Assembly (NCBI GenBank): GCA_013115125.1
Contig: JABANN010000291.1
Span: forward strand, 1 to 41,971
Source: Perkinsus olseni
Lineage: Eukaryota; Perkinsozoa; Perkinsida
Length of the DNA stretch: 41,971 nt
Reading direction: 5' to 3'
Each line of letters begins with the position of its first letter. The stretch's first letter is position 1. Both the position numbers and the translations under genes were made by a program. The notes below the pieces were generated by a model. The model ran no database searches. It was not told the DNA's origin and saw nothing but the letters and a program-made list of their open reading frames with translations. Below, piece after piece: positions 1 through 10,152 of this stretch.

Positions 1-50
1 AAGTTTGTTTGTTCTAATCTCCATCCTCCCCCTCGCGTCGTGTTCCACAG

Positions 51-404
51 TCCCGGACGGTGCAAACTAACACGCCCCATCGAGTCTTGAACTCGGAGTA
101 CGCAAGGCCAGCACTCGATAGTCGTTCCGATTCTTCTGCTGTCTGTCAGGTCATCCCGGAGGGTCTCAAGACCACCGGCGAGGCTTTGTCTTATCGCGAG
201 TTGGTTCATAAGGGAGCTCCCACCGATGGCTCTGGCGAGTTCGATGGCTACTACTACGATTCGCAGACACAGATCGACGAGAAGGCCCGCCTGGTGACCT
301 CTGTGAACATGCAAGGCATCACCTTTGTTGGTCTGGGCGATGATCTGCCCATCAGCGATGGCAGATCTTTGTTACGTACGGCCATCCGCGCGTTCCACGC
401 ATGA
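51..404 (+). CDS. 3' terminal exon of an unidentified gene (partial)
   Basis: An open frame runs from a probable acceptor (TTCCACAG ending at 50) to TGA at 402-404, giving about 117 residues. There is no ATG at its left edge, and the sequence before 51 is pyrimidine-rich like an intron end, so the gene starts outside the window. The protein looks globular, with a YYYDSQTQ stretch and a Gly/Asp-rich segment VGLGDDLPISDG near the end. I do not recognise the family. Codon use resembles the other genes here, which supports it being real. Confidence 0.55.
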   Translation, partial: SRTVQTNTPHRVLNSEYARPALDSRSDSSAVCQVIPEGLKTTGEALSYRELVHKGAPTDGSGEFDGYYYDSQTQIDEKARLVTSVNMQGITFVGLGDDLPISDGRSLLRTAIRAFHA

Positions 405-640
405 GCGCGGCGCCCTTACAATTTTCCACCAGTACTCAGGAACGTCTGAGTTCATTTTTCTTCACTCGTATTCTTATTTACCTTTCCCCCATCTTGCGTT
501 GTTCTTTAAGATCATGCAGTGAAGGTCGGCTAAGAACGGAAGCCTTGCACGCATGCACACGACGGAGCGACGCAATTGTTTTCGCTCGCGCGCGCCCGAA
601 CGCATTGAGACACTCGTATCAGTCTCTCCCGTCTCGGAGG

Positions 641-1813
641 AAGGTAGTAGTTGTGGTCTCTCTCATCGTGGTAGTTGTAGTCACAGTGGTAGTTGTAGTC
701 TTTCTCGTCGTGGTAGTTGTGGTCATAATGGGAGTTGTAGTCTTTCTCGTCATAGTAGTTGTAGTCACAGTGAGAGTTGTAGTCACAGTGAGAGTTGTAG
801 TCACAGTGGAAGTTGTAGTTTTTCTTGTCGTAGTAGTTGTAGTCTTTCTCGTCGCAGTAGTTGTAGGTAAAGTGAGAGTTGTAGTCATAGTGGGAGTTGT
901 ATCCTTTCTCGTCGTAGTCACAGTGGTAGTCACAGTGGTAGTTGTAGTCACAGTGGGAGTTGTAGTCTTTCTCGTCGTAGTAGTTACAGTTACAGTGAGA
1001 GTTGTAGTCCCAGTGGAAGTTGTAGTCACAGTGGTAGTTGTAGTCACAGTGGGAGTTGTAGTCACAGTGGAAGTTGTAGTCACAGTGTAAGTTGTAGTCA
1101 CAGTGGGAGTTGTAGTCACCGTGGAAGTTGTAGTCTTTCTCTTCGTAGTAGTTGCAGTCTTTCTCTTCGGAGTAGTTGTTAGTTGTAGTCATAATGGGAG
1201 TTGTAGTCACAGTGAGAGTTGTAGTCACAGTGGGAGTTGTAGTCACAGTGGAAGTTGTAGTCACAGTGGAAGTTGTAGTCACAGTGGAAGTTGTAGTCAC
1301 CGTGGAAGTTGCAGTCTTTCTCTTCGTAGTTGTTGCAGTCTTCCTCTTCGGAGTAGTTGTTAGTTGTAGTCATAATGGGAGTTGTAGTCACAGTGAGAGT
1401 TGTAGTCACAGTGAGAGTTGTAGTCACAGTGGGAGTTGTAGTTTTTCTCGTCGTAGTAGTTGTAGTCACAGTGGAAGTTCTAGTCTTTCTCGTGGTGGTA
1501 GTTGTGGTCTCTCTCATCGTGGTAGTTGTAGTCACAGTGGAAGTTGTAGTCTTTCTCGTCGTAGTAGTTGTAGTCACAGTGGAAGTTGTAGTCCCAGTGG
1601 AAGTTGTAGTCTTTCTCGTGGTAGTAGTTGTAGTCTCTCTCATCGTGGTAGTTGTAGTCACAGTGGAAATTGTAGTCTTTCTCGTCGTAGTAGTTGTAGT
1701 CACAGTGGGAGTTGTAGTCACAGTGATAGTTGTAGTCCAGTGGGAGTTGTAGTCTTTCTCGTCGTAGTAGTTATAGTTACAGTGAGAGTTGTAGTCACAG
1801 TGGGAGTTGTAGT
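641..1813. repeat. 18-bp minisatellite with interspersed 24-bp variant units
   Basis: About 1.2 kb of tandem units. The basic unit is GTAGTCACAGTGGGAGTT (18 bp) with point variants (TGGAAG, TGAGAG, TGGTAG). It alternates with a 24-bp unit containing CTTTCTCGTCGTAGTAG. Because units are multiples of three, four of six frames stay open over long distances: VVTVGV and SHSGSC on plus, TPTVTT and NSHCDY on minus. The minus-strand TTT(P/S/L)TV frame looks mucin-like and has TTRKT interruptions, but it shifts frame inside the array. I therefore read it as a satellite rather than a gene. Confidence 0.9.
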
Positions 1814-1815
1814 AT

Positions 1816-3101
1816 ACAACCAGCATAGCTCACTGACACTGCTCACTGGAGTATCACCAATCTTTAGCACTGCTCACTGGAGTATTCTTGCTGGAGTATT
1901 CATTACTGTATTGTAGTAATCGTGACGAAAGCTGCCCTACGCTCTGCACAGCGGAAATGCTCATCACCACACAGCATACGCCCCGATTTGGGAGAAGAAA
2001 CACTGCAACGCAAGAGGGAATTTCTCTGAGGAATGCGCAACCCCAGAGGGGATTTCCTTCACTCAATGAAGTCCCCCCTGTAACCAGCTCCCAAACATAC
2101 AGACGGCTCGAGGACGGCAGTGAGTGAATCTCCAAATTCAAATCAGTTCCTATTTCCAGCAAGGTGCACACTAAATCCGTCACAACCTTGGAAGGAAAGG
2201 ATTTGCAAAACCCCCAACAACCTAGAAGTATCAAGGCCGATCGAGCAGTTCACTATGTAGAACAAAAGCTCCAGTACAGTGAAGTTCAGTAAAGTTCAGT
2301 TATGTGCTCATCAAACACTCTTACAATCTCACTCTTTTTCTTATGGATTCCGCCAGATATACCTGAACTGCAATGCACGGCTAACTAGTCGTGATGGAAG
2401 CTATCCTTCACCACCGCTCATCACCACCCAGCATACGTCAACGTCGGTGCCGGAGTCAACAATACGCGGGTGGTCAACCTCGTACCACCTGGCAAGCCGA
2501 AGGCAATACACAGTAGTAAAAGGAGATCAGAGCCTCTGTTCACCAAGCGCCATACCTCGGGTATGAATCAAGTGGGATGCACGGTGTCTGGCCCGGTAGC
2601 TCTTCGATACTGGCCCTGCCAGATCAATGGATTATGCTAAATAACGAGCTAACCCAGCAACCGAATTGAGAAATACCAACGCAACAAAATCGTAGGCCGA
2701 AACCACACTCGCCATCTTATATGAAAGATCAACCATCTGTCAGAACCTGCTGCCTGACAGGTGGTGGTAGTTCTCGTAGAATGTATACTAGTAGTTGCAG
2801 TTGTCTAAGAAGGCCTGTTAGTACTGTTAGTTATCCTAGAACCCATGCTGGAACTTCCAGCCTGGAAGTGACGGTTGCTGGTAGGGATGACTGTCTCAAA
2901 ATGGTAACCCAGAACCTCATCAAGATCTATGACAGTGATGAATACCTCGCTTGTGTGGTCCCCACGGGCAACCTTCCCTTTCCCCGTAGCAGACATCATC
3001 ATATTTTGTAGCTCACAGCATATCGGAGTAGCACTGAGTAGGCGATATTTCACCACTTCCCCTTAATGGAAACGCTTCCGACGGATAAGGAGGGAAAAAT
3101 G
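1816..3101. other. Gene-poor stretch with small diverged direct repeats
   Basis: No convincing exon. Near 1838-1900 the phrase CACTGCTCACTGGAGTAT occurs twice, followed by a partial third copy. A diverged block of about 60 bp appears twice, at about 1916-1981 and 2387-2437; each copy starts near TCGTGA and ends with GCTCATCACCAC(A/C)CAGCATACG. No open frame here shows splice-consistent coding. Confidence 0.5.
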
Positions 3102-3181
3102 GTTTAGGGGCGGAGAAAGACTTTTAGGGGCGGAAAAAGTCTTTTAGGGGCGGTTGAAGTATTTTAGGGGCGCGCGAAAGT
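3102..3181 (+). repeat. Four tandem 20-bp units around TTTTAGGGGCGG
   Basis: Four consecutive 20-bp units (3102-3121, 3122-3141, 3142-3161, 3162-3181) each begin (G/T)TTTAGGGGCG and end in an A-rich half. The array lies about 155 bp upstream of the first DNL zinc-finger start codon, so it could be a promoter element array or a short satellite. The TTTAGGG core resembles a plant/alveolate-type telomere repeat, but the 20-bp period and added GCGG make it something else. Confidence 0.85.
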
Positions 3182-3336
3182 GCAGGCCAAGGAAGGTATC
3201 CTAGCTTGATTCTGGATGGATTCGAAATAGGTCGGATACGCGCAGTCGAGGATCAGTAATCTATTGTTTGCGACTCCTCATTGTAATGTTGCCCCTCCAA
3301 AACTCTCTCGGATCGTTTCATCGCCTTTCACCCATC

Positions 3337-5121
3337 ATGATCGCTGCTAGGCTCTTTGCCACCCGAGCAGGAGGGGTGCTCGCAACCGCAGGTCAATTGC
3401 TTCTTCTGACGCCTTTCTGATGCCGTACTGTCCTCTTTACAGGTCTCCGTCCAAGCTTCACGCCCGCTTTGGCGCCTCCCCGACTATCCTCAAACAGAAT
3501 CGCGCTGTTTTCCACTGGTAAGTCCCGCTGCTTCCGTGCCTTGTGAAAATACCATTTATTTTCTCGTGGGTATGCTCAACCCCTGTTTAATCATTGGTCG
3601 TAATGAATGAGAGCACAAGTTCACAGGAGTTTGAGTATAGAGGATAAACTTAGTTTTCTATTACGTGCACTGCTCGACACTGTCGTTTTCACGCTCAAGC
3701 GAGCGAGGCTATATACGAATCAGGGATGGCGAGGACATGTTGAGCCGCTCGATCACTTAGTCAAGTCATTAATAGTATCAGCTTTCTCGTACGTGCGTGA
3801 AAGAAAATTCCGATTGAGCGTAGAGTGACCTTATTTAATCGTGGCGTGTCCTTTGCCAAGATATTGGTTCTACTACTACTACTACTACTACTACTACAAC
3901 CTCTTCTTCCCCTCAAGCTCATCATCCTTCATCTACCGGAACTGTCCCCATGACATCTTTGCCTGGCACAAAAGACGACAGCGCGTATGCTCTGGTATTT
4001 ACATGCAAAAAGTGCAACACGAGGAGCGCGAAGAAAATCTCTAAGGTGAGGGTGGGAGCCGTCATTTCAGTTGCGCTCATCTCGGGAAGGCTGAGAATAC
4101 GTTTGTTTTAAGGGTAGAACTTCTAGCCTAGAAGGAAGGGGTATCACCTCGTTGGGGGATACAATCTTCTTTTGAAGAAACTTTGGTTCTCCCCAATAGC
4201 GTCCAGAAAAGCACGACCAGTAACTGGGCGTGCTCTTCTATTTGAATACAGAACCCCATAGAGAGTTGGTTGAAGAACACTAGCCATCCCGTTGTTGAAT
4301 CGGTAATCGTTCTGTGGTGATGGCTATAGGAAATATTTATCCTGAATGTCCATTGCAAGTGCAACGCGATCAAAATTTAGACTATTCCGCGCAGCGATGG
4401 TTGTTTTATCTTCAGCATTCCTATCACAACGGTATTGTTATTGTACGCTGTCCCGGCTGTGAGAAGCTGCATTTGATTGCGGATCATTTTTGCTGGTTCG
4501 GAGGTGAGCATGGGGCCTGGCGGTGGTACATTTTCTCTCACACTTTCGCATACATCCGTCACGGCTCACGAATCGTGGGTTGTTTCCTAGTCTGGCGGCT
4601 GGGGGCCGAAAAGGGTCGTACAGAATAGTTTCGGTGAGGTTGCTCACGTTATCGCGGCTTTGAACGGTGTGATTGCTCGACATTAGTGGGCATTGGGACA
4701 GCTAAGGCCGAGGGGCAACGCCGTCAGTGCATTAACGAGACGCTTCACTCCCGATTCCAACGTCCACTGTCCATGGCGAGGCGGGAAATCTCTCTATGCT
4801 GTGTGATCAGATGAACCACAGACGATTGAGGACATCCTTCGCGAGAAAGGGGAGACTGTTGTGAAGGGCACCGTCGAGGACGCATCCAAGGCTGATCAAA
4901 CTGTCGTTGCGGGCGCGATTGCTGATGCTATAGACGAGAAAGAAGAGATCGAACTTAGAGAGGGAGAGGTAGGATCGAGTTGGTCTCACGCCGGTCGTAG
5001 CTGGTTGACTCTCTTTTTATAGACCCTCCCGGATGTACAAATAGAAGGTTTGGATGAGGATAGTATTAGGAAACTGCAGCTTGAAATCGTTAGGAAACAG
5101 CGAGAAGAGCAAGATGCGTAA
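3337..5121 (+). CDS. DNL-type zinc finger protein, mitochondrial Hsp70 escort (Zim17/Hep1), copy A
   Basis: Six exons fit in phase: 3337-3391, 3443-3517, 3861-4045 (or from 3918), 4416-4503, 4811-4968, 5023-5121. The N-terminus MIAARLFATRAGG is Arg/Ala-rich and lacks acids, as in a mitochondrial presequence. The core reads LVFTCKKCNTRSAKKISK, then HSYHNGIVIVRCPGCEK and LHLIADHFCWF, with the two CxxC pairs of the DNL zinc finger. The family's usual DNLGW is changed to DHFCW. A charged tail (TIEDILREKGE ... EEQDA) follows. The family keeps mitochondrial Hsp70 soluble during import and Fe-S assembly. Exon 3 may open with an ACT repeat coding poly-Thr. A diverged copy follows directly downstream. 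Confidence 0.9.
3870..3898 (+). repeat. (ACT)n microsatellite
   Basis: About nine ACT/TAC repeats directly before the likely CTCAAG splice acceptor of exon 3 of DNL copy A. If the upstream acceptor at 3860 is used, the tract is translated as poly-Thr in phase; if the acceptor at 3917 is used, it lies in the intron. Confidence 0.85.
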
Positions 5122-5286
5122 GACGCATTCAACTGACATTGTGTTGTATAAACCCTTGAGTTCTTTTCTCTTATGCTTGTTACGTAGGATTTTCGATTGT
5201 AGAGTCCGCTGGATTTGTTCATCAATTGGCAATGGATGGACGAATGGGGAGGCTGGGGCGCGCTAGGTTCCCATGCCGGGAGTCCT

Positions 5287-5299
5287 GGGTTCGATTCCC
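5287..5299 (+). repeat. tRNA B-box-like motif, TψC-arm sequence
   Basis: TGGGTTCGATTCCCA forms a 4-bp TψC-type stem around TTCGATT. The stretch before it (about 5255-5285) resembles a tRNA-Gly anticodon region (TTCCCATG), but I cannot close an acceptor stem. It lies between the two DNL zinc-finger genes. One member of the set of ten described in the findings. Confidence 0.6.
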
Positions 5300-5385
5300 A
5301 CTGCCGGGATCTCTTTTCGGTATTCGTGCGACTGGGAATATCTGGAGTCGGTTCTCAGCTTTACTTGTTGTTTCTCTTATTTCAT

Positions 5386-6898
5386 ATGCTTGCCTCTTCC
5401 CGTCTTCCTCTTACACTATCCAGGTCATTCATGATAGTTTCTACCACACCTTCACCAAATCGTTTACTCACCACCCTGGCTAAGCGTAGGTTCACTTGCG
5501 GCTGTGATCGATCCGATGCCTGCTTGAACGACGGAGGCCACTATGCCACGTTGTGCAAGCACAGTGGTCACGAAGTTGAAGCGCTGATCCAGTTTCTGAG
5601 TGCTGTTTTGAAGCCCATGTGCTGCCATATGGCATAGTGGCCCTCATTTCTGCATATTCCCCTTTTTCCTGTAACAAGCTGTATCGTGCAGGTGAACATC
5701 GCTCCGCGGTCAGCTCGGCGGCACGCCGAGGGTTGAGAGGTAACGTCCCTCTTACTCGTCTTCCTCGTGGCAGCACTGAGGCAGTCGACGTCAGTTCCTA
5801 CAACATAATCTACACGTGCAGGGACTGCTCGACCAAGGGCGCGTGGATGATATCCAAGGTCATTACTATCACTGGACTTCCGCAACGGTTGCTATCTTCG
5901 GAGTACCGAATTGCGAAACCGTTATATCTTCCATCGGCCAGGAGGCTGATGGTGAATCTCTCCGGGGTTCGGTCGAATGCGTGCTCCCTTTAGCACTCCT
6001 ATCATCATGGTATGGTCGGAGTGCAATGCCCTGGATGCGGCCAGGCCCATCTTATATCGGATTCACTGGGCTGCTTCGCAGGTGAGTCACGATGGTTGCC
6101 GAGGGAACTTACCCCCCCCCCCCACCCGTTTCTATAGTATCATTCTAGTACTCAGAATTGATTTGTACACGTGAAATGTGGTTTAAGAACTGGTTTATTG
6201 AACATTTCCTTATAAGTAGAGGAAACGGCGGGAAAGGGGTGGTCGCCCGCAACGGAAGTGAGGAGTGGTCCCGTTGAGGAGATCTCGTTCGGAGCTTGCT
6301 GGGCTTCGTGAAGATTCGGCTCCGAGGTCGATCGGAAAACCTCACGTGTCCCGCCTTGTGTGCTCTCCACCTCCACCGGTCCCGTGGTGGTAGGAATCCC
6401 CCGATCGGACCATGTGAGAATTCGTGAGAGGTTCGAAGATCTCATCAGCAGCAGCGCCAGTATGTATGGTGATCTTCCTGACCAGCACAAGGTAGTACTA
6501 TTGGGCCCTCGACGATTTCTTCATGGTATCGGCTTTCTAGCAGAAATTCGTTAACCAAAGATACTGTAGCGTGCTCTGCTGAGTTCTAATGGGAGAGGTT
6601 AGCCACACAGAATTGGTACAAATCTCATTCCCGCTGACTCCGGGGATCCTTCGGCACCTGAGGTGATGAACCTTTATGAGGTGGTGGTGGATGAACTCAT
6701 CAACGCCATTCAGCGGCCAGGGTCACGATCAGGCTTTCTGTGCCTCTATTAGCTCGCCCGAAGCTTTAAGTCTTGCCGCACTGCGGACCCACTGTATTTC
6801 AGAGTCTCCCTGAAATCCAGGTGGAAGGGTTCGATGGGGATGCCTTGCGAAGGCTGCAACTGAGAATCATTGAGGAAATGCAAGAAGAGCAAGATTGA
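5386..6898 (+). CDS. DNL-type zinc finger protein, diverged tandem copy B
   Basis: Exons by phase: 5386-5485, 5692-5858, 5995-6081, 6394-6491, 6603 to about 6720, 6803-6898. The N-terminus MLASSRLPLTLSR looks like a mitochondrial presequence. The core IIYTCRDCSTKGAWMISK and HSYHHGMVGVQCPGC keeps all four zinc cysteines; the DNL signature reads DSLGCF. The C-terminal exon (SLPEIQVEGFDGDALRRL ... EEMQEEQD) aligns with the last exon of copy A (TLPDVQIEGLDEDSIRKL ... EEQDA), which shows tandem duplication. The TRSAKK segment of copy A is replaced by TKGAWM, so the Hsp70 surface may differ. The donor of the fifth exon is not settled. A poly-C run (6112-6123) lies in an intron. Confidence 0.82.
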
Positions 6899-7006
6899 TG
6901 TTATGCATCCTGTTAAATATCACGTTCCTGTGTTATATATCCTACTGTCCACGCGTTTATTATCGGCATCTATTTCTAGTCTCATTATTTCCCCGCGTTA
7001 AAAATA

Positions 7007-7066
7007 TTACTGGTGGGATTGAACCCGGGTGGACCACGGTGCCAACATATCAGCTCGTGTTAGTAA
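7007..7066 (-). repeat. tRNA-like sequence with reverse B-box (7015-7026)
   Basis: On the minus strand GGGTTCAATCCC lies in about 60 nt closed by TTACT/AGTAA (7062-7066 with 7007-7011). GAGCTGATATGTTGG occupies the A-box position and a run of five T follows downstream. Shorter than a true tRNA and without a normal anticodon arm, so a degenerate tRNA-derived sequence. It lies upstream of the acidic-protein gene. Confidence 0.55.
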
Positions 7067-7247
7067 CTATGTTGTTTGTCGTCGGTGTTCGATCGACCCC
7101 TCACGATAACGAGGCCGAAGTGCTGAGCGGGGTACGTCACCCTCTCCATCCGTGTCGTGACGTTATCCTTTAGGTCATTGCATTGCTGTCGTGGGTCCTC
7201 CAGTTTACTCTACCCCTGGTGTTTGTAGGGATTTATTTTAAAGTAAG

Positions 7248-8087
7248 ATGCGCGCGCAGCCGAGAGAAATTGTTGCTTTTGTGGTGGTTGCGCCTGACGC
7301 TCTGAGCTTCTTTTTCGTCTACGTGTCACACTTGGTACGCAAACCTCGGAAGGGGACTACTCGTTTTCAGCTAACTAACGGGCGGGCTGCACCGATACGT
7401 CGCGCCGCTGTGGAGAAGGTAGAGGTTGTTGAAGGAGGGGAAAAGGCTGGAAGTGATGGCAACAGCTTTGATATGGCGCCGCGGATGAGTGATGATGATG
7501 AATGTGGGCATGATGGGAAGAGCTCTGATTATGATGGTGACTCGGAGGGTTCTGTTGGCGATGATGAGGAGAGCGCGAGTGAAGAAACTGATGGAAAAAT
7601 GGGAAAGTCCTGCGAGAAGCTATTTGCCGAGAGTTTCGTGATTGATGAGAACGAGCTTGAGAGCACGGACGATCTATTGAGAAGAATCAACGAGGATAAT
7701 GACGATAGTTGCCGCGTGGATGATGATGACGACGGGCGGAGCGAAGTGAGAAATGTTTCACATATTTGGAGTTCATAGAGTTCGCAGAGGTCGCAGATCT
7801 CGTACCAAATTTCCCTCAGATCTCGAGTCCAGAGGCTTCCCCAATAGTTCATAATACTTTCGGTGAGGACAACATTTGGAAGCCGAAGCCCGGTAGCAGC
7901 AGCTGTTCAAGTCCGGCAAACCTTCCTGCCGCTACTCTACCCAACTCATGGGACGCCTTTGATGCCGCTCCGGCAGGTGAGGACACTTGCGAGATTCTTG
8001 CGGCTGGGAAAATCACCGGTCACATCAGCAGCAGCAACGAAATATATAGAGATTGATGATAATATGATCTTCATGGGTAGTGCGTGA
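7248..8087 (+). CDS. Acidic, mostly disordered protein of unknown function
   Basis: Starts at ATG 7248. The first exon reaches about 7747 (GGGCGGAGCGAA, then GTGAGAAA); the second starts near 7792 and ends at 7976 before GTGAGGAC; the last (8030-8087) ends IEIDDNMIFMGSA. The N-terminus has a hydrophobic stretch, VAFVVVAPDALSFFFVY, which could be a signal anchor or may hide an unrecognised intron. The middle is rich in Asp, Glu and Ser (MSDDDECGHDGKSS, EGSVGDDEESASEE, CRVDDDDDG) with a short ordered-looking ESTDDLLRRINED. I recognise no family. The low-complexity acid tract implies a flexible binding region. Confidence 0.6.
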
Positions 8088-8107
8088 ATTGGTATGTCAT
8101 AAAAAAG

Positions 8108-8212
8108 TAGAAAAATATTTGCGAAAATCAGAAAAAATATTTGCGGAAAACAGAAAAAAAAGAAGAAATATTTGTGAAAAACAGAAAAAATAATTTAGAT
8201 AAAGATGTTTTT
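8108..8212 (+). repeat. A-rich tandem repeat, about 21-30 bp units
   Basis: Three to four imperfect copies of GAAAAATATTTGCGAAAATCA, length-varied by extra A residues, directly after the stop codon of the acidic-protein gene. Likely 3' UTR or intergenic satellite; A-rich with almost no T runs on this strand. Confidence 0.8.
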
Positions 8213-8345
8213 AGAGTATAAACATTATAAGTGAATCTTACAACATGCTGGTGACCCTGTTAGGTAATGATGGATCCTATCTTGGCACCTCTCTTGATGA
8301 AGTCTTGGAGTTCAACGAAAAGTGTAAGTTTGTTGGGTCTATAGG

Positions 8346-9825
8346 ATGCTGATCTTTGGCGAATCTTACGTACTCTCTGGCGCGGGCGGTGCATACTACT
8401 GCAACTACGCCTCTCGTTTGAAGATTGCGGAATACTTAGGTGAAGCTGAGGCTAGCGGAGAAGGGCATCAGGAGTTGTATAATGGATTAGAGGACCACCG
8501 AAGGGATGGTAAGTTCGAATATGTGAGGCGCGGGTTCGATTCCTGGCGATGACGTTTTTCTAGAAAACGACCCGGACGTAGGCCAGGCGCGATCGACCGA
8601 AGCGAAAAATGCGGCCGCCCGACAAGCACTGGAGTTGGCGATAGAAAGATATCCGCGGGAGGTAAATCTAAACCAGACTGTTTTGTAGAAAGCGCTCGCC
8701 CGAGTGGTCGATGCGTGTCCGAACTTTGGCTCAGGCGGCCTTTGTCTGCCACCAACTGCTGCAGAATCTGACGAGCGAAAGAATTCTGATCCAGCCCGAA
8801 ACGTGAGACTTTCGAAAGCCGCCAGCGGGAATCTTTGTACGCGTATCTTACCAGGTACGACCTCATGATACGGGCGGCTGAGGTTGCGGGTCACCAAGGG
8901 CTCGCCAGTCTACTGTATAGCAATGCTGGAAGTAACGCCACTGGGGAGCCTCTCTCTTGCGCTGTGTTTATGCGAGATTCGAATAGTCTTTTATTTTCTT
9001 TACGCCCGATCGTGTTGGGGAGGGGAATGCCTGAGTTTTTTTGCGGCAGAGTTGGTATGGTTCTTGGAAAAAAATCGTGAAATTTTCTTTCTGTCAGGAG
9101 CCAATCAGCAGCCTTCCAGCGTACGAGTTCCCTATCCACCTCCGGCAGACAGGCAATATGTGATGCCGGACGCACTGAGTCTTGGGAGCAATCAGCTCAG
9201 GGTAATGACAGCCGTGGGATTCGAACCCGGGATCTTGATGGACTTCTTCTCAGCTCTATCCGGTGGTCACTCCGTCAGTTCCAGGGAGAGGAGATCATCT
9301 TGCTCCAATGACGAGGTGAGGATGTAATTTTGTGGCGCGCGACATGTCCAGACCTGAGCAGGTCTCTGGACGCGCTATCACAACACCAGCGGACCGTGCA
9401 GTTTGCCGCGGCGGCAGCGGCCGCTACTGCGTATCGTCAACAGCAGCAAGTAGGAGGATATTCTCGGGTTCATTTCCGCTTCGCTCCACCCCGTTCGTTT
9501 CTGCATTTTTGTTGTTTTCAGTATTTACTATTTACACAGCTCGCTGCTGCTTCTCGAGCAACAGCACCTACCGACAACGTGAGGCGTGTGTCTATGTGTA
9601 TGCGTGCATACCATATTTCCCCCAAATCAGGCTCATCACCCCATTCATACCCCCCAGGCTCCGAGCGCCATGGCGGCCCTAGAGATCATGTATCAACGAC
9701 AACAACAGCAGCAGCAGCAGCTGATGAGTGCTCATCAAGCGAGATTAACCCAGCAACAGAAGGAGGGCCACATGACCCGGTCGACTCATAGTCTGGGGGT
9801 CCCTATGGTAGGCCTGCTGGTTTGA
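8346..9825 (+). CDS. Ala/Gln-rich protein of unknown function, multi-exon
   Basis: The likely start is ATG 8346, followed by exons ending at 8508, then 8564-8661, 8689 to about 8800 and others. The N-terminal part is ordered (SGAGGAYYCNYASRL, AARQALELAIERYP). A middle exon reads YDLMIRAAEVAGHQGLASLL. The C-terminal exons are proline-rich (RVPYPPPADRQYVMP), then poly-Ala, then Gln-rich with a CAG/CAA run at 9701-9720, ending near TGA 9823-9825. Such Q/A-rich tails are common in transcription or RNA-binding regulators, but I see no named domain. Two introns carry tRNA-like B-boxes (8509-8563, 9202-9253). Several internal boundaries are uncertain. Confidence 0.55.
8509..8563 (+). repeat. 55-nt intron containing B-box-like TψC arm (8532-8543)
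   Basis: The intron begins GTAAGTTCG and ends GTTTTTCTAG. Inside, GCGGGTTCGATTCCTGG forms a 4-bp TψC stem, followed by GCGATGAC and a T5 run like a pol III terminator. Upstream exon bases TTGTATAATGGATTAG resemble a tRNA A box, so the tRNA-like register extends across the donor site. Confidence 0.7.
9206..9277 (-). repeat. 72-nt tRNA-like sequence, antisense across a 52-nt intron
   Basis: On the minus strand TGACGG (9277-9272) can pair with CTGTCA (9211-9206) as a 6-bp acceptor stem enclosing exactly 72 nt, with GGGTTCGAATCCC in the TψC position. The D and anticodon arms pair poorly. The plus-strand intron 9202-9253 (GTAATGAC ... TTCTCAG) covers most of it, so the exon start 9254-9277 is also tRNA-like on the other strand. 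Confidence 0.65.
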
Positions 9826-10152
9826 GGGAAGGACTGCATCACCCCTGCTAGGTGCCTAAGAACGGTGCGGCTTCCAGGTGAACTACCGCTCTGAGCGGTC
9901 GATAGAGATTGACAGTTTTTAAGAGGGTGTGATTCTGCTTTGCATTTTAGTGATGTAGTTGTTCCTGATGTGTTACCATCTTTCGCCAAAACCTCCCGAA
10001 CATCCTCGACGACAACTAACATCGCGTTCAGCATGATGTCATTATACCAGCCTGTTGTTACACGGTTCTCTTGAGTTCAAGGGAGGGATGCCGCTTCTGA
10101 ACGATTCTCGGTGCTGGAAATTTCCTCATCAGTGTCAAACTCAATCAGCCTT
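9826..10152. other. Intergenic, upstream region of the glycosyltransferase gene
   Basis: I see no exon or repeat. An ATG at 10088 is out of frame with the downstream gene, and the frame open from 10111 starts at GTG, so this is most simply 3' UTR, promoter and 5' UTR sequence. Confidence 0.5.

Noticed and set aside
401-1916. Long open frames on both strands over the minisatellite as protein genes
   Set aside because: They arise because the repeat unit is a multiple of three without stops in four frames, and no single frame holds through the array.
3102-3181. Internal telomere repeat
   Set aside because: TTTAGGG occurs, but the true period is 20 bp with GCGG and an A-rich half, so it is not a telomere array.
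5260-5310. A functional tRNA-Gly(CCC) gene
   Set aside because: The TψC arm and a CCC-like anticodon region are suggestive, but no acceptor or D stem closes; treated as tRNA-like only.
5619-5993. A continuous 124-codon plus frame as a single exon of DNL copy B
   Set aside because: It starts at GTG, and splicing 5485 to 5692 in phase gives a better presequence and removes the TAA-bearing stretch in the other frame; only 5692-5858 is exon.
6152-6490. A 112-codon minus frame opposite DNL copy B
   Set aside because: It overlaps the exon 6394-6491 that fits the paralogue alignment, and it has no recognisable content.
6826-6838. GGGTTCGATGGGG as another B-box
   Set aside because: It is coding (VEGFDGD) in the last exon of DNL copy B and lacks the required CC.
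8468-8897. Two long minus-strand frames
   Set aside because: They are antisense to the Ala/Gln-rich gene exons and its B-box intron and show no splice support.
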